The translations under genes were made by a program, and so were the position numbers. A stretch of 28,971 bases of DNA from a virus: the IMG/VR virus record IMGVR_UViG_3300032288_000983, positions 1 to 28,971 of that record. One strand, 5' to 3'. Under the pieces are notes generated by a model. The model was not told where the DNA came from. It was given only the letters and a program-made list of their open reading frames with translations, and did not search any database. This document shows, piece after piece, positions 23,918-28,971 of the stretch. Every line of letters begins with the position of its first letter. The stretch's first letter is position 1.

Positions 23918-24611
23918 TGTTGCCACCTCCGATCAAGCCACGGGTCAAGCCGGAAATCACGGATTGATTTGTTTGTCCAGTCTTACTGAGGTTGGTGTCT
24001 TTCACCCAGTCGGCTTTGAATGACTGCCAGTTGCGGGTGATGCACTCACGAAGGGCTGCATCCAGTGGCCATCCTGCCTTGTCTGCTTCGCGCTGGATGC
24101 CATCAATGACGGTCTGAGTGACCTGGGCCTTCTTTGCCTTGCGATGTTTCACAAAGTCCTGCCAAACAGAATCATCCACGCCGTAAGGCGTTGCAACGAC
24201 AGTTGCCTTCTTCTTGTGTTCTGTGTCTTGTGTATTGGGTATTGTGTCTTGTGTAGCATTGCTTTCGCTATGCGTTCGCATTGCGTCTGCATCTTTGTGC
24301 TTGCTCCACCTGGCTTTGGCGCTCTCACTGGCCTTGGTGGACTTCTCACCAGCTCTGGCAATTTCTTGATCTGCTCGGTGGCTTGTCCATCCGTTCTCAT
24401 TGCGGATGAAGAACTCCTGCAAAACGACCGCAATGCAGTCGGTATGCGTTCGCATCCTGATCAGACGTGCGATCTCGCTGGTTTCCAAAGGCAAAGGGGA
24501 TTCGTGAAGGTAGTACCAGTCCAGCATGCGCCGGTAGGCCAAGTCTTCAAGGTCTGATAGGTGTTCAGTGTGGCTTTTGTAGTCGCCAATATTGAACTGG
24601 TAATAGTGCAT
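23895..24611 (-). CDS. DUF1376 replication protein (O-like position)
   Basis: 238 aa. The N-terminal 90 residues carry the DUF1376 (YdaU-like) pattern: MHYYQFNIGDYKSHTEHLSD, LAYRRMLDWYYLHESPLPLE, NGWTSHRADQEIAR, a winged-helix-like domain thought to bind the phage origin. A low-complexity linker rich in Asn/Thr/Gln/Asp follows (ATQDTIPNTQDTEHKK), then a C-terminal helical domain (GVDDSVWQDFVKHRKAKKAQ, GWPLDAALRECITRNWQ). It probably initiates replication with the P-like protein, which overlaps it by 23 bases. RBS AAGG six bases from the ATG. Any iterated origin inside the linker is not obvious. Confidence 0.8.
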   Translation of the reverse strand: MHYYQFNIGDYKSHTEHLSDLEDLAYRRMLDWYYLHESPLPLETSEIARLIRMRTHTDCIAVVLQEFFIRNENGWTSHRADQEIARAGEKSTKASESAKARWSKHKDADAMRTHSESNATQDTIPNTQDTEHKKKATVVATPYGVDDSVWQDFVKHRKAKKAQVTQTVIDGIQREADKAGWPLDAALRECITRNWQSFKADWVKDTNLSKTGQTNQSVISGLTRGLIGGGNNVKLLGN

Positions 24612-24632
24612 TTTTTACCTTACTTCGTCGGT

Positions 24633-24707
24633 TCACTTCACAAAAGAAACAGCGGCAGGACGGTGAAGAATCGTCTTTTCAGGAGCTACCCTAGCCGTGT
24701 TCAACAT
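24633..24707 (-). CDS. Possible 24-aa leader peptide
   Basis: A short frame in the 106-base space between the HTH gene and the DUF1376 gene. ATG at 24705-24707 with GAGG eight bases upstream, overlapping the HTH stop region. The product begins MLNTARVAPEKTILHR. It could be a tiny peptide or a translation leader for the replication gene. Support is only RBS and spacing; treat as tentative. Confidence 0.3.
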   Translation of the reverse strand: MLNTARVAPEKTILHRPAAVSFVK

Positions 24708-24717
24708 TCACTTTGCC

Positions 24718-24930
24718 TCAAGCAATCAGATCGCTCAAGGACTTTCGGAAAGCCGCGCCAAACTTCTTTTCAAGCACTGGCCGCCACTTGTGGGCAACGC
24801 CATTACGTGCCCAGGCTTGGACGGCTGGACCGTTGGCAACGCCAAGGGCTTTGGCCAGCTTGGTGTAGCTGCCAGCTTGCTTGTGAGCGAAGGCATAGAC
24901 CTGCTCGTAGTACTGATCGTCTTTGTTCAT
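24718..24930 (-). CDS. Cro/YdaS-like HTH regulator
   Basis: 70 aa. Helix-turn-helix at about residues 20-50: GSYTKLAKALGVANGPAVQA followed by WARNGVAHKWRPVLEKKFG, the YdaS/Cro-like pattern (LAKALG..PAVQAW). It is the first gene of the leftward operon, facing the early rightward operon across a 119-base AT-rich gap, where a Cro- or CII-type regulator belongs. No good Shine-Dalgarno is seen. No CI repressor gene lies in the gap, so if the phage is temperate its repressor is elsewhere. Confidence 0.8.
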   Translation of the reverse strand: MNKDDQYYEQVYAFAHKQAGSYTKLAKALGVANGPAVQAWARNGVAHKWRPVLEKKFGAAFRKSLSDLIA

Positions 24931-25049
24931 GGTGCTGGACTATAACAGAAAATCACAAAGCCTATAAAATTATTTTTCCAGCCAACTATAAAATTTTGTT
25001 TTTATGGTGTATGATTCGTTTCACCAACAACCACCCACGAAAGGCAAAC
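24931..25049. promoter_or_regulatory. Divergent AT-rich control region with CTATAA repeats
   Basis: Separates the leftward HTH/replication/late genes from the rightward recombination genes, so at least one promoter in each direction is expected. CTATAA occurs at 24940, 24962 and 24986; the last two extend to the 10-base direct repeat CTATAAAATT (24962-24971, 24986-24995) with 24-base spacing. TATGAT at 25010-25015 resembles a rightward -10 box, but no matching -35 at 17 bases is convincing. The repeats are candidate operators for the neighbouring HTH protein. Confidence 0.5.
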
Positions 25050-25238
25050 ATGATGCAAGACGACTTTTACATAAACGCGGTGGACGGCAATGCCGCCATC
25101 GTCAGCCAAAACGAGGAGCACATCTCGCTTGGTGTGCACATCCGAGGCGGAAGCTGCCGCATAGACCTGACGCCAGCGCAGGCCCAGGAACTGATCAACG
25201 CAATAACCCAGACTTTGAACCAGGAGACAACAGCATGA
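25050..25238 (+). CDS. 62-aa early protein of unknown function
   Basis: First gene of the rightward operon. ATG at 25050-25052, with AAAGG five bases upstream. Product: MMQDDFYINAVDGNAAIVSQ, then HISLGVHIRGGSCRIDLTPA and a short C-terminal helix (AQAQELINAITQTL). Alternating beta strands followed by a helix suggest a small folded domain. It overlaps the ERF gene by ATGA, so the two are translated together. No family recognised. Confidence 0.75.
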   Translation: MMQDDFYINAVDGNAAIVSQNEEHISLGVHIRGGSCRIDLTPAQAQELINAITQTLNQETTA

Positions 25239-25813
25239 AAGAGATCGCCGCCGCATTGGTCAAGGCCCAGAAAGCCTTTGGCCCAGCCCTCAAGACAAAA
25301 ACAAACCCACACCTCAAAGCAAAGTATGCCGACCTTGGCGACTGCATCGAGGCTGTGATCGATGGCCTGAACAACAACGGCATCGCCCTGATGCAACAGA
25401 CGCACGAATGCGAATCTGGCGTCCTGGTGGAAACGGTCTTCATCCACGAATCTGGTGAAACGTACTCGGCCGGCAAGTTCCACGTTCCAGCCGTCAAGCA
25501 TGACGCCCAAGGGTACGGCAGCGCCCTGACCTACGCACGCCGCTACAGCCTGATGGCCGCCTGCGGTATCGCCCCAGAGGACGACGACGGCCAAGCCACC
25601 AGCAAGAAAACACCAAAGCAGCTGGACGGTTATCCAGAATACGAGGCCGAGACACTTCCAGCCATGCGAGAAGCCGCGCTGCAGGGCAACGAAACGCTGG
25701 TCTCAGCGTTCCAGGCTTTGCCCAAGTCGGCACACAAGGCCGCATTCTGGCAAGCCCAAGGGCCAGCCCTCAAAAAGGCCGCCAAGGCCGCAGACGAGCA
25801 GGTGGCAGCATGA
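25235..25813 (+). CDS. erf: ERF-family single-strand annealing protein
   Basis: 192 aa. Family signatures: HLKAKYADLGDCIEAVIDGL with GIALMQQ (27-55), GYGSALTYARRYSLMAACGI (93-112) and EDDDGQAT (115-122), as in the P22 Erf family. The C-terminal part (about 125-192) is variable, with charged helix at the end. Erf proteins form rings on single strands and anneal complementary DNA, working with the exonuclease and SSB encoded next to it. AGGAG eight bases before the ATG; ATGA overlaps at both ends. Confidence 0.93.
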   Translation: MKEIAAALVKAQKAFGPALKTKTNPHLKAKYADLGDCIEAVIDGLNNNGIALMQQTHECESGVLVETVFIHESGETYSAGKFHVPAVKHDAQGYGSALTYARRYSLMAACGIAPEDDDGQATSKKTPKQLDGYPEYEAETLPAMREAALQGNETLVSAFQALPKSAHKAAFWQAQGPALKKAAKAADEQVAA

Positions 25814-26436
25814 GGGTCATCACCGCAGATCAAGGCACCGAAGAGTGGAAGCAGGCACGCGTCGGTGTTCCATCCGGCTCAAAGTTCAGCGACATCATGG
25901 CCAAAGGTGGAGGAGCAACCCGCGCCACTTACCTGACCGCCTTGGCCTTGGAGCGCATCACCGGAGTGCGCGAAGAGTTCAAGACAACCTTTGCAATGGA
26001 TCAGGGCACCGAGCGCGAGCCGTTTGCCAGGCTTGCCTACGAGGCCAGCACCGGCCAGCTGGTCACCGAGATCGGCTTCTGCATGCACGACACGCTGCAG
26101 GTCGGTGTCAGCCCTGACGGCCTGGTTGGCAAGGTCGGGATGACCGAATACAAGTGCCCGATGCCAAAGACCCACCTAGAGTATTTGCGGCTTGAGCCAG
26201 GCAAGTGCCCGACGGCTTACCGCTGGCAAGTGCAGGGCCAGCTTTGGGTGGCCAAGCGCGAATGGTGCGATTTCGTGTCCTACAACCCAGATTTTCCAGA
26301 AAACGCCCAGCTCATCATTCGCCGGGTGATGCGTGACGAGAAGGCCATCAAAGAGCTGGAGATCGAGGTGCTCAAGTTTCTTGGGGACATTGAGCGCGAG
26401 GTCGAATTCATCCAGTCTTACAAGGATGCAGCATGA
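25810..26436 (+). CDS. YqaJ/lambda-exonuclease-family 5'-3' exonuclease
   Basis: 208 aa. N-terminal TADQGTEEWKQARVGVPSGS, MDQGTEREPFARLAYE (E70), then the catalytic core VGVSPDGLVG (D103) and MTEYKCPMPKTH (E113, K115), and YRWQVQGQLWV (Q140, Q142). This matches the PD-(D/E)xK recombination exonucleases (YqaJ / lambda Exo). It would resect double-strand ends to make substrates for Erf. Overlaps erf by ATGA. Confidence 0.93.
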   Translation: MRVITADQGTEEWKQARVGVPSGSKFSDIMAKGGGATRATYLTALALERITGVREEFKTTFAMDQGTEREPFARLAYEASTGQLVTEIGFCMHDTLQVGVSPDGLVGKVGMTEYKCPMPKTHLEYLRLEPGKCPTAYRWQVQGQLWVAKREWCDFVSYNPDFPENAQLIIRRVMRDEKAIKELEIEVLKFLGDIEREVEFIQSYKDAA

Positions 26437-26699
26437 ACACACAACCAGAAGCCCTGCGGATGGCCGAGATGCTCATGATGAGTCGTCACCACATTGACCA
26501 CGAGGCCGCAGCAGAACTGCGCCGCCTTTTTGAGTTGGCGCATGAACAGCACTCGGAAATCTACGGGCTGCGACTTCAGGTGCGTAATTTAACTGCAACA
26601 CTAAAGCAGATACGCGCAATGTGCGCCGACTTCGGTGCATACACAGCGTGCGATGTGGCAAGTGCAGCAATTGAAAAAGCAACAGGAGATCAAGCATGA
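26433..26699 (+). CDS. 88-aa helical early protein
   Basis: Starts MNTQPEALRMAEMLMMSRHH and consists largely of predicted helix with heptad-like hydrophobics (AAAELRRLFELAHEQHSEIY, LQVRNLTATLKQIRAMCADF), suggesting a coiled coil. Small proteins of this type are frequent in phage recombination operons; no function known. Overlaps the exonuclease gene upstream and the next gene downstream as GCATGA. Confidence 0.75.
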   Translation: MNTQPEALRMAEMLMMSRHHIDHEAAAELRRLFELAHEQHSEIYGLRLQVRNLTATLKQIRAMCADFGAYTACDVASAAIEKATGDQA

Positions 26700-26983
26700 A
26701 AGGCCGCGACCTCCGAGACGCTGGCATCGCTGCCGTGTCCATTGGCCGAGAGGACTGGATTGCCAAGGCACGCGACATGGCCATCTGGATTGCCAAAGAG
26801 TCTGGCCAAGTGAGCATCAACGACGTCCGGCATTTGATCGACTTGCCGGGCGATTACCACCCAAGCACTTGGGGTGCTGTTTTCAAGAGCAAAGATTTCG
26901 AGGCAGTCGGTTACTGCCAAGCCACCCACCCATCGGCCCACGCTCGGGTCGTTCGGGTTTACAAACTGAAGGAGCAAGCATGT
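26696..26983 (+). CDS. 95-aa winged-helix-like protein; stop codon altered
   Basis: Begins MKGRDLRDAGIAAVSIGRED and runs through WIAKARDMAIWIAKESGQVS, VRHLIDLPGDYHPSTWGAVF, GYCQATHPSAHARVVRVYKL. A helical start, a helix-turn-helix-like middle and the HPSAHARVVRVY end resemble a common phage family with winged-helix character, function unknown. The expected end is EQA followed by TGA in a GCATGA junction, but position 26983 is T, giving TGT; as written, the frame runs to a stop at 27470-27472, through ssb in the wrong frame. The end given here is the inferred ancestral stop. Confidence 0.75.
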
Positions 26984-27396
26984 AAGCACAAGGATTGGCA
27001 CGCATCGGCAAAGACGCCGAGGTGCGATTTACACCAGGCGGAACGGCCGTGGCCAACGTCTCGCTGGCGTTCACCTACGGCAAGAAGGGCGACGATGGAA
27101 AGCGCCCGACGCAGTGGGTCGATGCCTCAATCTGGGGCCAACGCGCCGAGCCGATGGCACCTTACCTGCTCAAGGGCAAGCAGATCGTGGCGTACCTTGA
27201 GGACGTGCACCTGCAGACCTACACCAAAGGCGACGGCACGCAGAACACCAAGATGGTGGCACGCCTGGCTGATCTTGAGTTTGTGGCTGGTGGCGAACAG
27301 GCAAGCAGTCAGCCAAAGCAGCAGCCAAAACCACAAGCAGCACCACAGTCGCAAGGCTCAGGCTTTGACGGCATGGGCGACGACATTCCATTCTGA
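26980..27396 (+). CDS. ssb: Single-stranded DNA-binding protein with TAA at codon 2
   Basis: About 138 aa if intact. The AAGGAG five bases before ATG 26980-26982 marks that as the start, but the next codon is TAA (26983-26985), followed in frame by AQGLARIGKDAEVRFTPGGT, the correct SSB N-terminus. The OB-fold body continues VANVSLAFTYGKKGDDGKRP, PTQWVDASIWGQRAEP, YLLKGKQIVAYLEDVHLQTY and TKMVARLADLEFV, with a Gln-rich linker and the acidic tip GDDIPF that binds partner proteins. Translation could start at TTG 26995-26997, lacking a positioned RBS. An A at 26983 would give MKAQGLARIG and restore the upstream stop. Partner of Erf, exonuclease and NinB. Confidence 0.85.
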
Positions 27397-27405
27397 GGAG
27401 ACAAC

Positions 27406-27912
27406 ATGGAAGAGCAACAACCAAAGCGGCCACCGTTTAAGGTGTCTGGGTCGGCAGCGATCAAGCACCTGAACGTGCGCAAGGAAGGCCCAGACGAAGA
27501 GAAGATTCTGGCCGTGGACATCAAGATGGAGATAAAAGGCATCGACAAGGCGCTGTGCGGGTACTTTGACGACGCCCTGGAGGCCTTCTTGTGGCGAGGT
27601 GATACCAACGCCATGATCGTCCGCAATCTCTGGCTGACGCCGGTGCAGTACGGCAACCTGGTGTCGTCGGCCACGGCGGAGATCGGAAACCAGACGTTTG
27701 TCGGTGCTGAGATCAAGAAGTTCAGCATCGCACCGCGTGACGGTGGCGTAATCGCGCTGACCTGCAGCGTGACCATCTACCCCACCGCGCAAGAAGTCTC
27801 GCAGCTGGCCAAGCTGGTGCAAGACGAAACCCGTGTCCTTCTTGAAGGGCCACCAGACCTTTTCGATTCATCAACCACAACGGAGCAACCATGCACGAAC
27901 AACGTCAACTGA
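27406..27912 (+). CDS. 168-aa early protein of unknown function
   Basis: GAGGAG before the ATG, nine bases after ssb. Starts MEEQQPKRPPFKVSGSAAIK, then a beta-rich body (KILAVDIKMEIKGIDKAL, GYFDDALEAFLWRG, VRNLWLTPVQYGNLVSSA, GAEIKKFSIAPRDGGVIALT) and a variable C-terminus. Genes of this size and opening follow ssb in other phages, so an accessory role in recombination or replication is plausible but unproven. Its end overlaps the next gene by 22 bases. Confidence 0.75.
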   Translation: MEEQQPKRPPFKVSGSAAIKHLNVRKEGPDEEKILAVDIKMEIKGIDKALCGYFDDALEAFLWRGDTNAMIVRNLWLTPVQYGNLVSSATAEIGNQTFVGAEIKKFSIAPRDGGVIALTCSVTIYPTAQEVSQLAKLVQDETRVLLEGPPDLFDSSTTTEQPCTNNVN

Positions 27913-28127
27913 CTTTTGGAGAAAAGGCCGTCGGCCTGACATTCAACCCAAGCGGAGACCCAACGGTCGAAGCCATCAAACGCAAGTGCGCAGACCTGAT
28001 CGACGAGATTCACGAACTGCGCACCAATCAGCCAAACGCTGAGATCGCACGAATGGCGAGTTTGGCCATCACTGAAATTCAGGCTGGCCAGATGTGGGCA
28101 GTCAAAGCAGCCACTTGGAAATTTTGA
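27891..28127 (+). CDS. Probable Acb2/Tad1-type cyclic-nucleotide sponge
   Basis: 78 aa, GGAG five bases before the ATG. The pattern LTFGEKAVGLTFNPSGDPTV, IKRKCADLIDEIHELR, and a helical end EIARMASLAITEIQAGQMWA with VKAATW is one I know from small phage proteins placed in the Acb2/Tad1 hairpin-domain family. Members such as Acb2 and Tad1 trap cyclic oligonucleotide or cADPR-type signals and block CBASS or Thoeris immunity. The family assignment is from memory of the sequence type; many members are untested and may lack binding. It overlaps the 168-aa gene and lies nine bases before the next. Confidence 0.6.
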   Translation: MHEQRQLTFGEKAVGLTFNPSGDPTVEAIKRKCADLIDEIHELRTNQPNAEIARMASLAITEIQAGQMWAVKAATWKF

Positions 28128-28136
28128 GGAGCAACC

Positions 28137-28364
28137 ATGAGCACACGCATCTACCTGGTCACCGACGTGGAGACCAACAAACACCGCCTGATTCGCGCAG
28201 GCAACCAAGCGCAGGCCATCCGGCACGCCGCCCAGACCCGATTCGACATCGAGGTGGCTGGCCAGGACGATCTGGTGAGCCTGCTGACCAGTGGTATTCC
28301 GGTCGAGATGGCTGGCGCTGGCGCCACGGTTGACATGTTTGAAGAAGCGCAGGAGGCAGCATGA
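28137..28364 (+). CDS. 75-aa phage protein of unknown function
   Basis: GAGGAG before the ATG. Starts MSTRIYLVTDVETNKHRLIR, then AGNQAQAIRHAAQTRFDIEV and ASQ/AGQDDLVSLL-type sequence: beta, helix, beta, a small folded domain often seen in phage early operons. No function is known to me. Placed between the sponge candidate and the RyR-domain gene, in a cluster that may serve host takeover or anti-defence, by association only. ATGA overlap with the next gene. Confidence 0.75.
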   Translation: MSTRIYLVTDVETNKHRLIRAGNQAQAIRHAAQTRFDIEVAGQDDLVSLLTSGIPVEMAGAGATVDMFEEAQEAA

Positions 28365-28726
28365 AAAACGAACAAATCGCACGCGTGTGCCACGAAGTGA
28401 ATCGCGCTTACTGTCAGGCGCTTGGTGACATGAGCCAGCCAGCATGGGAAGACGCGCCACAGTGGCAGAAAGACAGCGCCATGCTTGGCGTCAAGTTGCA
28501 CACCGAGAACAACGTCGGGCCAGAAGCAAGTCATGAGAGCTGGATGGCTCAGAAGGTCGCAGATGGTTGGGTGTACGGGCCGACTAAAGACCCAGAAGCA
28601 AAAACGCATCACTGCATTGTTCCATTTGACATGCTTCCACGCGAGCAGCAGGCCAAGGACTTCATCTTCCGCGCTGTGGTGCACGCCCTGCGCCAAACAG
28701 CACCAGCAACAGAGGTTTCAGCATGA
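28361..28726 (+). CDS. RyR-domain protein
   Basis: 121 aa, almost entirely one RyR repeat: IARVCHEVNRAYCQALGD, PQWQKDSAMLGVKLHTEN, ASHESWMAQKVADGWVYGPT (W61, W70, Y72), DPEAKTHHCIVPFDMLPRE and QQAKDFIFRAVV. RyR repeats form helical hairpins first described in ryanodine receptors and occur in many phage and bacterial proteins, where they may bind ligands or proteins. The function in phages is not settled. ATGA overlaps at both ends tie it to the operon. Confidence 0.85.
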   Translation: MKNEQIARVCHEVNRAYCQALGDMSQPAWEDAPQWQKDSAMLGVKLHTENNVGPEASHESWMAQKVADGWVYGPTKDPEAKTHHCIVPFDMLPREQQAKDFIFRAVVHALRQTAPATEVSA

Positions 28727-28875
28727 CCGCCGGCAATAAACGCCAATACGTGACCGTCCGCCTGCCTGACGACATCATGGCCAAGCTCAAAGCCGAGGCC
28801 GAGCGCAACACCCGCAGCCTGTCTGCCCAGGTGCTGCATTACCTGAAGCAAGGCCTGGAAAAGGTGAAAGCATGA
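28723..28875 (+). CDS. Arc-like ribbon-helix-helix regulator
   Basis: 50 aa. RQYVTVRLPDDIMAKLKAEA gives the beta strand and first helix of a ribbon-helix-helix, and TRSLSAQVLHYLKQGLEK the turn and second helix, as in Arc/Mnt. A dimer should bind DNA with the strand residues; early-operon location suggests it represses this operon or another phage promoter. Too short to have a further domain. ATGA overlaps before and after. Confidence 0.8.
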   Translation: MTAGNKRQYVTVRLPDDIMAKLKAEAERNTRSLSAQVLHYLKQGLEKVKA

Positions 28876-28971
28876 AGCGAGGCTGGCAGTTTGACGTGGA
28901 GTGGTTCACGCACCGCTGGCCGCTGTTTGTGTGCGGCATTCACCAAGGCCAGTTCTGCCTGTGCCTTTGGG
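28872..28971 (+). CDS. Partial ORF at the right edge
   Basis: Starts at ATG 28872-28874 in an ATGA overlap with the RHH gene and runs off the window after 33 codons. The visible start is MKRGWQFDVEWFTHRWPLF, followed by VCGIHQGQFCLCLW, rich in Trp, Phe, Cys and His. Not recognised. Confidence 0.55.
   Translation, partial: MKRGWQFDVEWFTHRWPLFVCGIHQGQFCLCLW

Noticed and set aside
26696-27472. 258-aa fusion protein reading through into the ssb region
   Set aside because: The part beyond codon 95 is ssb in the wrong frame with no protein-like pattern; the read-through is explained by the altered base at 26983.
1-28971. tRNA genes, CRISPR arrays, insertion sequences, attachment sites
   Set aside because: No cloverleaf, regularly spaced repeats, transposase, integrase or duplicated core site was seen.

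Overview
The window is a continuous piece of a tailed-phage genome (or prophage) with a P22-type short-tailed (podovirus) virion module. It is gene-dense, with no stretch above about 120 bases lacking a gene. The base composition is fairly GC-rich, and the gene content (DUF1376 replication gene, ERF/exonuclease/SSB cassette, P22-type capsid) suggests a beta-proteobacterial host, probably Burkholderiales. That host is inferred from family resemblance only. No integrase, CI repressor, lysis gene or tRNA is visible, so lifestyle is undecided.

Layout. A divergent regulatory region at about 24931-25049 splits the window. Leftward (minus strand) run a small Cro/YdaS-like HTH gene, a DUF1376 replication protein, a lambda-P-like helicase-loader candidate, a zinc-ribbon protein, NinB, a conserved protein of unknown role, a Ref-like HNH nuclease, DUF6378, a RusA-like resolvase, a tiny secreted peptide and a ParB-DNA methyltransferase fusion. 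The late block follows in the same direction: small and large terminase, portal, scaffold, coat, three small basic or acidic proteins, tail factors (gp4-like and gp10-like), structural proteins, a Cys-rich protein, a cupin, three ejection proteins (at the gp7, gp20 and gp16 positions), a tailspike with a P22-type head-binding domain, and a second fibre with a self-cleaving S74 chaperone. Rightward (plus strand) runs an early operon: a 62-aa protein, ERF annealing protein, YqaJ/lambda-type exonuclease, two small proteins, SSB, a 168-aa unknown, a probable Acb2/Tad1-type cyclic-nucleotide sponge, a small unknown, a RyR-domain protein, an Arc-like RHH protein and a truncated ORF at the window edge.

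How the genes work together. ERF, exonuclease and SSB form an annealing-type recombination set. NinB, Ref and RusA supply recombination mediation and junction processing on the other arm. DUF1376 and the P-like protein would recruit the host helicase. The terminase packages DNA into the gp5/gp8/portal capsid. The gp4-like and gp10-like factors close it, the ejection proteins deliver the DNA, and the tailspike and fibre recognise the host.

Most notable points. (1) One base at 26983 turns the expected GCATGA gene junction into GCATGT, which removes the stop of one gene and places a TAA at codon 2 of ssb. (2) A run of ten G (minus strand) at 20924-20933 frameshifts the ParB-methyltransferase gene; nine would restore it. 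(3) A probable anti-CBASS/anti-Thoeris sponge lies in the early operon. Items 1 and 2 could be sequence errors, real mutations or, for item 2, a switchable tract.
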